Origin: Mesorhizobium sp. B2-8-5
Lineage (GTDB): Bacteria > Pseudomonadota > Alphaproteobacteria > Rhizobiales > Rhizobiaceae
DNA: 64,000 nt
NCBI RefSeq assembly: GCF_006440675.2
Contig: NZ_CP083951.1
Span: 3,443,501-3,507,500, forward strand
Direction: 5' to 3'
Positions 51,829-59,845 of this stretch are shown in pieces. Both the position numbers and the translations under genes were made by a program. The notes under the pieces were generated by a model. That model was not told the DNA's origin, searched no databases, and saw only the letters and a program-made list of their open reading frames with translations. Numbering within the stretch: the first letter of the stretch is position 1; each line of letters starts with the position of its first letter.

Positions 51829-52794
51829 CTATTCGGCCGCCGGCGCCGGGCGCCCTGCGAAAGCGGCTTTCGTCCTGCGTCGCGCACGAGCCTGGTGCGC
51901 TGCTGGAACATTATCGAGGAATGCAACGATGCTGTCGCGCGCGCGGCGCGCCTCGGGCATCTCGATCAGCGGCCAGACGTGGAACATGCCTTCCTCGTAG
52001 ACCAGGTCGACCTCGACACCGGCAGCGCGGGCGCGTTCGGCGAAGATGAGATTATCCGGTGTCAGCATGTCGCGTGAACCGGTCAGCAGCAGCGTCTTAG
52101 GCAGCACGGACAGGTCGCCGTAAAGCGGGCTGATGTGCCAGTCGGTGCGATCGAAACCGGCGCTGTAGAGCCGCACCGCTTCCAGCCCACCCGCAATACC
52201 CAGCCATGGATCCTGCCGCTCGGCCTCGAAGACTTCCGGATTCGCAAGCGAAACGTCGAGGCCGGGCGAGATCAGCACATGGCGCGACGGTGCCGGCAGG
52301 CCCTCCTCGGCGGCCATCATGGTCAGCACGACGGCCATGTTGCCGCCGGCGGAATCGCCCATGAAGACGATGTCTTGCGCCTCAGTCTCTTCGAGCATGC
52401 GCCGGTAGACGTCGCCGACCATGCCGAACATGTCATGGAAATCGTGCTCCGGCGCGATGGGGTAGACCGGCACGGTGATGCCGAAGCCGAGACGCTCGGC
52501 CATTTCGGCGATCAGCCCCCAATGGTAGGAGGTGATCTGAAAGACATAGGCGCCGCCATGCATGTAGAGGATGCGCCGGCTTTCGCCCGCCTTCGGCGCG
52601 ATCTCATAGACGGGAAAGCCGTCGATCTCGGTCTCGGCGATGTCCAGCCGTGCCCTGAGCAAGGCCGGCGGATGATAATCCTCCGTCTTGCGGGCGTAGG
52701 CGATCCAGCGCTGCAGGTTCTCGGGACTGGAAAACGCCTTCTTGCGGCTGTGCCTGAGAACGAACGAAACGAGATGGCTTTTCAAACTGGGCAT
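51829..52794 (-). CDS. alpha/beta hydrolase, hormone-sensitive-lipase type esterase
   Basis: 321-residue esterase. The oxyanion motif HGGAY (79-83), nucleophile elbow GDSAGGN (Ser148), and a C-terminal Asp and His (EEGMFHVWPL) complete the triad. ATG 52794 (MPSLKSHLV) is chosen as the natural start, although the frame is open upstream to 52893. It belongs to the HSL branch (bacterial Est/Aes type) acting on short acyl esters. It is alone on its strand, with no obvious substrate gene nearby. Confidence 0.87.
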   Translation of the reverse strand: MPSLKSHLVSFVLRHSRKKAFSSPENLQRWIAYARKTEDYHPPALLRARLDIAETEIDGFPVYEIAPKAGESRRILYMHGGAYVFQITSYHWGLIAEMAERLGFGITVPVYPIAPEHDFHDMFGMVGDVYRRMLEETEAQDIVFMGDSAGGNMAVVLTMMAAEEGLPAPSRHVLISPGLDVSLANPEVFEAERQDPWLGIAGGLEAVRLYSAGFDRTDWHISPLYGDLSVLPKTLLLTGSRDMLTPDNLIFAERARAAGVEVDLVYEEGMFHVWPLIEMPEARRARDSIVAFLDNVPAAHQARARRRTKAAFAGRPAPAAE

Positions 52795-52995
52795 GCAGAT
52801 ACACGCACTTCGGCAGAGCCGACTAAGAGAATTCCCCCCGCTTTGCGAAGATTGTACCTCAGTTAAAAATGTCAAGGATTCACGCTGGCACATCGGCGTG
52901 ATCCGATGGTGCCAGTTCTTTGTTTGCGCGATTTCGGGCGGAAGGCTACGGCGAATTGCCGAGCCTAACCGCTGCGCACGTTTCCTGGAATTGCT

Positions 52996-53106
52996 CTAGC
53001 GCCGCTTCGACAGCAACGCCGCGCGCAATTTGTTGTCGACGTTCGCCGAGGCCGCGTCGCGGCCACGGCGCTTGCCGAGCAGCCTGCATTTGTCGGCGAA
53101 GGTCAT
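52996..53106 (-). CDS. possible 36-residue basic ORF coupled to DUF1127 gene
   Basis: Starts MTFADKCRLLGKRR and ends AALLSKRR, very rich in Arg/Lys. Its ATG overlaps the stop of the DUF1127 gene at 53106 (ATGA), which suggests translational coupling. It is short and could be chance. I see no terminator after it. Confidence 0.35.
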   Translation of the reverse strand: MTFADKCRLLGKRRGRDAASANVDNKLRAALLSKRR

Positions 53107-53291
53107 CAGCGCGGTGTGCCCAGAAGCAGCGCATGAAGGGCTGCCTGCGGGTCGCTCGGCGGCGAAGCCGGCCAGCCGATATCCTTCTGGACATGCGCCG
53201 GCAGGCTGTTCAGCGCGCGGATCGCCTTGTTCCTGGCGTGAGCCAGCCTGATGGTCACGCCGAAACGGCTGAGGTTGTCGTACATCGACAT
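53106..53291 (-). CDS. DUF1127 mini-protein, copy 2
   Basis: 61 residues with the core HARNKAIRALNSLPAHVQKDIGWP; KDIGWP is identical to copy 1 at 50523. ATG 53291 has GGGAG at good spacing, whereas the ATG at 53297 is too close to it. The C-terminus differs from copy 1. It is divergent from the acyltransferase gene across a 293-bp gap holding two palindromes and a promoter. Confidence 0.82.
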   Translation of the reverse strand: MSMYDNLSRFGVTIRLAHARNKAIRALNSLPAHVQKDIGWPASPPSDPQAALHALLLGTPR

Positions 53292-53404
53292 TTTCATCTC
53301 CCTTGAAGAGCAGCGGCGGCCGAGGATTGTCCGCAGCCGCCGTTCGATGTCGGTTAAATCGCTCACGCATGTATCGGATCGATTTCGCGAAAACAGCGTT
53401 TCGG

Positions 53405-53445
53405 TTTCCGGACAGCGCGAATCCGGAAACATTTGCATACAAATG
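53405..53445. promoter_or_regulatory. two abutting palindromes between DUF1127 and acyltransferase genes
   Basis: TTTCCGGA-N9-TCCGGAAA (53405-53429, perfect arms) is followed without gap by CATTTG-CATA-CAAATG (53430-53445, perfect arms). They lie between divergent starts, about 110 bp upstream of copy 2 of DUF1127. Two different dimeric regulators may bind here. Confidence 0.5.
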
Positions 53446-53496
53446 AATTGGACCGGCGGGCATTCCGGCTCCATCCGGATAGAAGCCATCCGCGGG

Positions 53497-53525
53497 TTGA
53501 CAGCAGCGCTCGGCTGCTTTGTTAT
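53497..53525 (+). promoter_or_regulatory. sigma-70-type promoter of the acyltransferase gene
   Basis: TTGACA (53497-53502), a 17-bp spacer, TGTTAT (53520-53525). This is the best consensus promoter I found in the window. It predicts a transcript start near 53532 and a leader of about 50 bases. Confidence 0.7.
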
Positions 53526-53584
53526 TGTGCGATGCGATATCGACTGTATGCACTGCAGCATAGCGCGATCTGGACCAGAGCATC

Positions 53585-54607
53585 GTGACGAGCATTCACA
53601 GTATTCAATATCTGCGGGGCCTCGCCGCCTGCGCGGTGGTCTGCTTCCATGTCAGCGAACAGTTCGGCGGTCCGTTCCATGTCGGAGCAGCCGGCGTCGA
53701 CGTTTTCTTCGTCATCAGCGGTTTCATCATGTGGGTGACGACGGCCGGCAGGCCGGCCGATCCTTGGCGTTTCATGGGTCGTCGGATCACCCGCATCGTG
53801 CCTCTCTACTGGATCGTCACGCTTCTGACCGCGGCAGGCATCCTGATCAAGCCGCAATTCTTCTATGGCCATTTCTTCAGTATGGCGAATTTCGTCGGCT
53901 CGCTGTTCTTCCTGCCTGTCCTGCAGGAGGGGGCGCTGCATCCCATCGTCATACAGGGTTGGACGCTTTGCTATGAGATGATGTTCTATCTCGTTTTCAC
54001 CCTGGTCCTGTTCCTCGGGGAGCGCTGGCGGTTTGGCGTTCTCGTGGGCGCCCTTATGGCCATCGTCGCACTGCATTTCGTCTTGCCCGCGGGATATGCG
54101 CATGCCTTCACCGATCCTGTCGTGCTCGAGTTCGCGGCCGGCGTCGTCGTGGGGCGCTTGTGGCTCCAGGGCACCAGGCTGCCGCTCGGAGTGGCGCTGG
54201 CGATGGCTGTCTTAGGATTTCTGCTCCTTGCGGCCAGTCCGCTGTTCGATGCCGACATGGCTCGCGCCTTGCGCTGGGGGCTTCCGGCCACGCTGATCGT
54301 GGCTGGCGCGGTGTTTGCCGAGCGGGCGCGGCCGTTCAAGCCCGCGGCCTTGCCCAGCTTTCTCGGCGATGCGTCCTATTCGATCTATCTATGGCATGTC
54401 GTGGCCGGCGTCCTGGCGACGGGTGTCGTCTTGAGGGCGGGCCTTCCGGCGGTCTTGCAGCCGGCAACGATCCTGGCCATCACGCTGGCGCTCTCGGCAG
54501 TGCTTTATCTGATCGTCGAAAAGCCATTGATCGGGGTGCTGCACCCGCAACGTCCCAAGGGCGCCGTGAAGGCAAGCAGTGCCGCGGCCGCAGGGGCCGC
54601 GGAATGA
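53585..54607 (+). CDS. acyltransferase-3 family membrane protein (ExoZ/OafA-like)
   Basis: 340 residues, about ten membrane helices. The N-terminal IQYLRGLAACAVVCFHVSE carries the catalytic His typical of O-acyltransferases, followed by GAAGVDVFFVISGFIM and FMGRRITRIVPLYWIV. The C-terminal GDASYSIYLWHV is conserved. The start is GTG 53585, and the promoter at 53497 supports it. It likely acetylates an exopolysaccharide or lipopolysaccharide sugar. No glycan cluster is immediately adjacent; the pentose cassette is 14 kb to the left. Confidence 0.86.
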   Translation: MTSIHSIQYLRGLAACAVVCFHVSEQFGGPFHVGAAGVDVFFVISGFIMWVTTAGRPADPWRFMGRRITRIVPLYWIVTLLTAAGILIKPQFFYGHFFSMANFVGSLFFLPVLQEGALHPIVIQGWTLCYEMMFYLVFTLVLFLGERWRFGVLVGALMAIVALHFVLPAGYAHAFTDPVVLEFAAGVVVGRLWLQGTRLPLGVALAMAVLGFLLLAASPLFDADMARALRWGLPATLIVAGAVFAERARPFKPAALPSFLGDASYSIYLWHVVAGVLATGVVLRAGLPAVLQPATILAITLALSAVLYLIVEKPLIGVLHPQRPKGAVKASSAAAAGAAE

Positions 54608-54616
54608 GTTGAAACG

Positions 54617-56686
54617 TTAGTCGCGGCCGCGCCGTGCCGCGCGCTCCTCGCGTGAACGCCGGCGTGGGGTAGCGTCGCCGGCGGTGCCGTCCTCGCTCAT
54701 CGCCTTGCGCGGCGGCAGCTTCACCGCGGCCGCCAGCTTCGGGAACGGGTCGACCTTGTTCGGCAGCGCCATGGCGTAGACGAAGTGCTCCTGGAATTTC
54801 GGCTCCAGCGCCGTCTCGATCTTCTCGATCCTGCTCACCGTCTCCTCGATCTCGCGACGGTAGCCGCGATTGAGCAGCGCCATGCGCGAGCCGGCGCCGG
54901 CGGCGTTGCCGACGGCCGAGACCTTGTCGAGGTCGCAGTCGGGGATGAGGCCGAGCACCATGGCGTATTTCGGATCGATGAACGAACCGAACGCGCCGGC
55001 GAAATGGATGCGGTCGACGTGCTCGGTGTGCTGCTTTTCCATCAACAGCTTGGTGCCGGCATAGAGTGCTGCCTTGGCAAGCTGGATGGCGCGCACGTCG
55101 TTCTGGGTGATGGTGATCCTGGGTTCGCCTTCCTTCAGCACATAGGAGAAGGTGCGGCCGTTGGGAACGATGCGCGGCGAGCGCGCGGCCAGCGATCCGT
55201 CGACGACGCCATCTTCGGAGATGATGCCGGCAAGGTACATTTCCGCCACGATCTCGATGATGCCGGAGCCGCAGATGCCGGTGACGCCGGTCGCCTGCAC
55301 GCTGTCGAGGAAGCCCGACTCGTCCGACCACAGCTCCGAGCCGATGACGCGATATTTCGGCTCAAGCGTGTCCGGGTCGATGCGAACGCGCTCGATGGCG
55401 CCGGGCGCGGCGCGCTGGCCGCCGGAGATTTCGGCGCCCTCGAAGGCCGGGCCGGTGGGCGAGGAGGCCGCGACCACACGCGTCGAGTTGCCGAGCACGA
55501 TCTCGGCATTGGTGCCGACGTCGACGATCAGCATCATCTCGTCCTGGCGGTGCGGGCCTTCCGACAGGGTGACGGCGGCGGCATCGGCGCCGACGTGGCC
55601 GGCAATGCAAGGCAGCATATAGAGGCGGGCACCCTGGTTGAGCTTCAGGCCGATGTCGGAGGCCTTGATGCGCACCGCGCCGGAGACGGCAAGCGCGAAA
55701 GGCGCGCCGCCCAACTCGGTCGGATCGATGCCGAGGAACAAGTGATGCATGATCGGATTGCCGACGAAGACGGAATCCAGGATGTCGGCTCGCTGGACAT
55801 TGCCTTCGGCGCAGACCTTGTCGACGAGGCCGGAAACCGCTTCGCGCACGGCGACCGTCATGCCTTCGCGACCGTCCGGATTCATCATCACGTAGGAGAC
55901 GCGGCTCATCAGATCCTCGCCGAAGCGGATCTGCGGATTGGACGTGCCGGAAGATGCGGCGACTCGGCCCGACAGCAGCGACACCAGATGCATGGCTATG
56001 GTGGTCGAGCCTATGTCGCAGGCAAGGCCATAGGCTTCGTTCTTGAGGCCGGGCCACAACGCGATGACACGCGCGATGTCGCTGTCGGCATCCTTGTGGA
56101 TGGCGGCCGTCGCGGTCCAGTTGCCCTTGCGCAGGATGCCCTGCACCTGCGGCAGGAGATAGAAATCGAATTCGAGGTTCTTGAGGCCCCAGTCCTTCAT
56201 CAGGGCGATCTTGAGCCGGTCGAGGTCGCCGAGCGGCTTGTGCATGTCGGGCTCCTCGATCTCGACATAGCACATGCGGATCGCCGTATCGCGGGCGATC
56301 ACCCTGGTGTCGGCGTCCTTTCGGATGGTCTGGGCGTTGATGACCGTGTCCTGCGGCACGTCGATGACGAGGTCGCCGAGGATCTGCGCCGAGCAGGAGA
56401 GGCGGCGCCGCTCAGGCAGGCCGCGCACGCGCTCGTAGCGCTCTTCCTTGGCGCCCTTGGGCGAGATGTGGTCGTTGGACGAGACGATCTTGTGCTTGGC
56501 GAAATTGCCTTCCTGCACCTCGATCTGGCAGCGTCCGCAAGTGGCGCGGCCGCCGCACACGCTTTCGACATAGACGCCGAGCTGGCGCGCCGCATCCAGC
56601 ACGGGCGTTCCAACGGGGAATCGGCCGCGCTTGCCCGACGGCATGAACAGCACGAGCGGATCGGTGATGTTGGGCGGAGGGTTCAT
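54617..56686 (-). CDS. RACo-type ATP-dependent reductive activator of corrinoid proteins (ASKHA domain, 2Fe-2S)
   Basis: 689-residue protein. Residues 10-110 form a plant-type ferredoxin domain with ligands Cys44, Cys50, Cys53 and Cys98 (SVCGGRATCGRC, LSCSA). A linker and an ASKHA ATPase domain follow (CDIGSTTIAMHLVSLL, VDVGTNAEIVLGN, GICGSGIIEIVAEM, FAGAFGSFIDP). This is the layout of RACo/RamA-like activators that return Co(II) to Co(I) in methyl-carrying corrinoid proteins. The tail is Arg-rich. The stop lies 9 bp from the acyltransferase stop. The corrinoid protein it would serve is not in this window. Confidence 0.88.
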   Translation of the reverse strand: MNPPPNITDPLVLFMPSGKRGRFPVGTPVLDAARQLGVYVESVCGGRATCGRCQIEVQEGNFAKHKIVSSNDHISPKGAKEERYERVRGLPERRRLSCSAQILGDLVIDVPQDTVINAQTIRKDADTRVIARDTAIRMCYVEIEEPDMHKPLGDLDRLKIALMKDWGLKNLEFDFYLLPQVQGILRKGNWTATAAIHKDADSDIARVIALWPGLKNEAYGLACDIGSTTIAMHLVSLLSGRVAASSGTSNPQIRFGEDLMSRVSYVMMNPDGREGMTVAVREAVSGLVDKVCAEGNVQRADILDSVFVGNPIMHHLFLGIDPTELGGAPFALAVSGAVRIKASDIGLKLNQGARLYMLPCIAGHVGADAAAVTLSEGPHRQDEMMLIVDVGTNAEIVLGNSTRVVAASSPTGPAFEGAEISGGQRAAPGAIERVRIDPDTLEPKYRVIGSELWSDESGFLDSVQATGVTGICGSGIIEIVAEMYLAGIISEDGVVDGSLAARSPRIVPNGRTFSYVLKEGEPRITITQNDVRAIQLAKAALYAGTKLLMEKQHTEHVDRIHFAGAFGSFIDPKYAMVLGLIPDCDLDKVSAVGNAAGAGSRMALLNRGYRREIEETVSRIEKIETALEPKFQEHFVYAMALPNKVDPFPKLAAAVKLPPRKAMSEDGTAGDATPRRRSREERAARRGRD

Positions 56687-56775
56687 GCTGGCACGCGTCT
56701 CGATGGCAATTGTCGATGCCGTTTAACGGATCGTTTTACTGTTGGGTGGAGAGTCTGCTGGTCCAGGGGCCAACC

Positions 56776-57018
56776 ATGTCGGATCTTCTGCTTTCCGCCG
56801 TCTTCACCGCGTTCACCATGGTGCGCGTGATCAAGGGCTCGTGGCTGCGCAATCCGCAATACCTCGCCACCGGGATCCTCGGCGCGATCGTCGGCGCGCT
56901 GCTGCTGCACGCGTTCTGGCCCGCCTATGACGATGATTTCATCGTCGGCGGCGTAACAGGCATCTTCGGATCGTGGGCGGGAATGGCGCTGTTCGACGCC
57001 ATATTGGGCGTGGCCTGA
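56776..57018 (+). CDS. small hydrophobic membrane protein of unknown function
   Basis: 80 residues, with two to three membrane helices (LLLSAVFTAFTMVRVI, YLATGILGAIVGALLLHAFW, FIVGGVTGIFGSWAGMALF) separated by short acidic loops. ATG 56776 follows AGGGGCC; the frame is open from 56710. It lies on the plus strand between two minus-strand genes of the C1 operon, so it interrupts that operon. I do not recognise the family. Confidence 0.65.
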   Translation: MSDLLLSAVFTAFTMVRVIKGSWLRNPQYLATGILGAIVGALLLHAFWPAYDDDFIVGGVTGIFGSWAGMALFDAILGVA

Positions 57019-57097
57019 ACGCAAAGCAGAGCTGTCCGGCCGCATCCACGATGCGATCGGATCAGCCTTGTTTGCGGTGCGGCTCACGATTGCGCGC

Positions 57098-58072
57098 TTA
57101 TCCCCTGGCCATGCGGGCTTCACGGCCGCCGCGGCGACGGCCGCCATTGCCGCTGCCTTCGCCCGGCGCATTGACGGCCGTTGGAGCCGCAACGGCTTGA
57201 CCGCCTTCGACCGGCTTATAATCCTTGTAGGTGCGGATCCAGTTGGTGCAGTTCTCGTCGGTGCCGTTGAGCACATTGGCGCCGCGCACGGCTTCCATTT
57301 CCTGCGGACGGACCGGGTTCATGATTGCCGAGGTCATGCCGGCGCCGATCACCATCGGGATGAAGGCGGCGTTGATGCCGTGGCGGTGCGGCAGGCCGAA
57401 GGAGATGTTGGAGAGGCCGCAAGTGGTATTGACCTTGAGCTCTTCGCGCAGCCGGCGCAGCAGCGCGAACACCTGGCGTCCGGCATCGCCCAGCGCGCCG
57501 ATCGGCATCACCAACGGGTCGACGACGACGTCATGGGCGGGAATGCCGAAATCGGCGCAGCGCTGGACGATCTTCTTGGCGACGGCGAAGCGGACGTCCG
57601 GGTCCATCGAGATGCCGGTCTCGTCGTTGGAGATGGCGACGACCGGGACGTTGTATTTCTTGATCAGCGGCAGGATAGCCTCGAGCTTTTCTTCCTCGCC
57701 GGTGACGGAGTTGACCAGCGGGCGGCCCTTGGCGACCTTCAGCGCGGCCTCGATCGCGGCGGTCACCGAGCTATCGATCGACAGCGGCAGGTCGACCAGG
57801 CCCTGCACGATCTCCAGCGTCTGCACCAGAAGCGCCGGCTCGGTCGCATTGGGGTCGACGGCGGTGACGCCGGCATTGACGTCGAGCATGGTGGCGCCGC
57901 AGGCGGCCTGCTCCAGCGCGTCCTTGATGACGGTCTCGAAGTTGCCAGCCACCATTTCGGCGGCGAGCTTCTTGCGGCCGGTCGGGTTGATGCGTTCGCC
58001 GATCACGCAGAAGGGCTGATCGAAGCCGATGACGATTTCTCGGGTCGCCGAGGCGACGATGGTGCGGGTCAT
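57098..58072 (-). CDS. methyltetrahydrofolate:corrinoid methyltransferase (pterin-binding MeTr, AcsE/MetH-like)
   Basis: 324 residues with the pterin-binding TIM barrel: FCVIGERINPTGRKKL (25-37 region), ATMLDVNAG, LSIDSS, GRPLVNSVTGEE, VAISNDETG and NISFGLPHR. It moves a methyl group between methyl-THF and a corrinoid protein. A basic Gly/Arg tail follows the catalytic domain. An operator-like palindrome sits 17 bp upstream of its start, giving it a likely second promoter inside the operon. RACo at 54617 is the natural partner. Confidence 0.89.
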   Translation of the reverse strand: MTRTIVASATREIVIGFDQPFCVIGERINPTGRKKLAAEMVAGNFETVIKDALEQAACGATMLDVNAGVTAVDPNATEPALLVQTLEIVQGLVDLPLSIDSSVTAAIEAALKVAKGRPLVNSVTGEEEKLEAILPLIKKYNVPVVAISNDETGISMDPDVRFAVAKKIVQRCADFGIPAHDVVVDPLVMPIGALGDAGRQVFALLRRLREELKVNTTCGLSNISFGLPHRHGINAAFIPMVIGAGMTSAIMNPVRPQEMEAVRGANVLNGTDENCTNWIRTYKDYKPVEGGQAVAAPTAVNAPGEGSGNGGRRRGGREARMARG

Positions 58073-58088
58073 GAAATCTCTCCGTCGG

Positions 58089-58110
58089 GATATAAAGAGT
58101 TCTTTATATC
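58089..58110. promoter_or_regulatory. perfect 22-bp palindrome GATATAAAGA-GT-TCTTTATATC (split arms)
   Basis: The arms are GATATAAAGA (58089-58098) and TCTTTATATC (58101-58110) with a 2-base centre. It lies in the 79-bp gap between the MTHFR stop and the methyltransferase start, overlapping the place of a promoter. I recall ATATAAAG-type palindromes being assigned to SahR (ArsR-family, S-adenosylhomocysteine-responsive) at methionine-cycle genes in proteobacteria; this is from memory and unchecked. Confidence 0.7.
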
Positions 58111-58151
58111 GTTATCTGATCTCGTTCAAGCGGATGGTGACTGCCACGCTG

Positions 58152-59243
58152 TCAATGCGCGGTCTTCACCATATCCACCTGGGTTTCGGTAATCTCGTCG
58201 TGCAGCAGGTGGTCGAGTCGGTCGGCGACCAGTTGGTCGTCGCGCCGGCGCTCCCGCTTCCAGGGCTGGCGGCCTTTCAGCACGCCGGATTCATCGACGA
58301 TCTCGGCGACATATTCCTCCTGGCGGTAGGCCATCACATGGATGCCGGCGACGCCGGGGATTTCCTTCACCTCGTTGATGATGTCGATGCAGAGCTGCTT
58401 GCCTTCCTTCTTCTGGTCCTGCGCGCCTTCCAGCCGCTTGATCACCGCGTCGGGGATGTGGATGCCCGGCACGTTGGAGCGGATCCACTTCGCCGTCTTG
58501 GCGGAAGCGAGCGGTCCGACGCCGCAAAGCAGGAAGAGCTTTTCAGTGTGGCCGAGGTCGCGCGCCTTCTGCATGAAGGTTCTGAACATCGGCACGTCGA
58601 AGCAGTACTGCGTCTGCGCGAACTGCGCGCCGGCGGCGATCTTCTTGCCGAGATGGATCGGGCGGAAGTCGTAGGGCGGCGCGAAGGGGTTGACGGCTGC
58701 ACCGAGGAAAACCTGCGGCGGCGTCGTCAGCTTGCGGCCGGACAGGAACTTGCCATTGTCGCGCATGATGCGGATGGTTTCGAGCAGCGACATGGAATCG
58801 AGGTCGAACACCGGCTTGGCGCCGGGCTGGTCGCCGGCCTGCACGCCGTCGCCGGTGAGGCACAACATGTTGGCGACGCCCATGGCCGCGCCGCCCAGCA
58901 CGTCGCCCTGGATGGCGATGCGGTTCTTGTCGCGGCAGGCGATCTGCATGATCGGCGCATAGCCCATGCGGGTGAGCAGCGCGCAGATGCCGACCGACGA
59001 CATGTGACAGTTGGCGCCCGAGGCATCGACGGCATTGATGGCATCGACCCAGCCATCAAAAATCTTGGCGCGGTTGTAGACGTCTTCCGGATCGGCGCTG
59101 TCGGGCGGATTGAGCTCGGTCGTTACAGCAAACTCACCGCGGCGCAGCACGCGCTCCAGCCGGCCGCGCGACGTGTGGCCCGGCAGGGGCTCAAGCGGCA
59201 GGTGGATGCCGGCCGGGTTCTCGTCGACCTGGCGGGCGGTCAT
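58152..59243 (-). CDS. methylenetetrahydrofolate reductase (MetF family)
   Basis: 363-residue protein. TIM-barrel flavoprotein interconverting methylene- and methyl-THF. Visible landmarks are FAVTTELNPPDSADPEDV, the QIACRDKNR and LCLTGDGVQAGD stretches that hold FAD, FAQTQYCFD, and GIHIPDAVIKRL. It is longer than E. coli MetF (about 296 residues) owing to an N-terminal extension and a charged C-terminal tail. It overlaps the MTHFR C-terminal-domain protein by ATGA. In this operon it may run in the oxidative direction, disposing of methyl-THF from the methyltransferase. Confidence 0.89.
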   Translation of the reverse strand: MTARQVDENPAGIHLPLEPLPGHTSRGRLERVLRRGEFAVTTELNPPDSADPEDVYNRAKIFDGWVDAINAVDASGANCHMSSVGICALLTRMGYAPIMQIACRDKNRIAIQGDVLGGAAMGVANMLCLTGDGVQAGDQPGAKPVFDLDSMSLLETIRIMRDNGKFLSGRKLTTPPQVFLGAAVNPFAPPYDFRPIHLGKKIAAGAQFAQTQYCFDVPMFRTFMQKARDLGHTEKLFLLCGVGPLASAKTAKWIRSNVPGIHIPDAVIKRLEGAQDQKKEGKQLCIDIINEVKEIPGVAGIHVMAYRQEEYVAEIVDESGVLKGRQPWKRERRRDDQLVADRLDHLLHDEITETQVDMVKTAH

Positions 59244-59845
59244 GCCGAAGCTCCGGGGTTCTGGGTCGTTTCACGCGCGGCGGCGGCCTGCGCGGTCACC
59301 CGCAGCCACGCCGAGGTTTCGCGCAGCGACTGATCGACCGGCTTCTGCACGGTGAGGATATTGTCGCCATGCACCATGTTGCGCGAGCCTTCCCAGGCCT
59401 TGACCCAGACGCAAGGCATGTCCGGCTCGACCTCGCAATTGCCGTTGGCGCGCACGCCGCCGCAAGGGCCATTGCGCAGCTGCTTGGGGCAATTCATCGG
59501 GCACGACATGCCGGTGGAGGAGAGCACGCACTGGCCGCACATGCGGCAGTCGAACATGAAGCCCTTGACCCGCTTCTCGATGAATTTCACCGGGGCTTCG
59601 ACGCGGCCGTAGCCGATGCCCTTCCACAAAGGATGCAAGAGCAGGAAAATGTCGGCGAACCGGCTGTAGAACCATTCGAGCAATCGCGAATGCCGGATGG
59701 ACCACAGGCGCACGGCGAAAGTGCGCTGGACGCGCCGCTGCGGCGACACGTCGGCAGGCTTGTAGTCGGATTTCGGCGCTGCCTTCTTGACCAAGGTGGC
59801 CTGGGTAACCGCCGGCCCTTCCTTGACAGGAGTTGTGTCAGACAT
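59240..59845 (-). CDS. MTHFR C-terminal-domain zinc/Fe-S protein (MetV-like)
   Basis: 201 residues. Cysteines at 100, 103, 106, 115, 119 and 128 occur in FDCRMCGQCVLSSTG and CPMNCPKQLRNGPCGG, the signature of the methylene-THF reductase C-terminal-domain family (called MetV in acetogens). Such proteins pair with MetF-type reductases and may carry electrons. The N-terminal 90 residues are basic with an amphipathic helix. The gene overlaps the PF13769-type gene by 8 bp and MTHFR by ATGA. This subunit is not part of the ordinary methionine-cycle MetF. Confidence 0.87.
   Translation of the reverse strand: MSDTTPVKEGPAVTQATLVKKAAPKSDYKPADVSPQRRVQRTFAVRLWSIRHSRLLEWFYSRFADIFLLLHPLWKGIGYGRVEAPVKFIEKRVKGFMFDCRMCGQCVLSSTGMSCPMNCPKQLRNGPCGGVRANGNCEVEPDMPCVWVKAWEGSRNMVHGDNILTVQKPVDQSLRETSAWLRVTAQAAAARETTQNPGASA

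Noticed and set aside
54785..56830. 681-residue plus-strand open frame opposite the RACo-type gene
   Set aside because: Antisense artefact; ferredoxin and ASKHA motifs are on the minus strand.
57098..58072. Dihydropteroate synthase (folP)
   Set aside because: Same pterin-binding fold, but ERINPTGRKKL and the operon context fit a methyl-THF methyltransferase.
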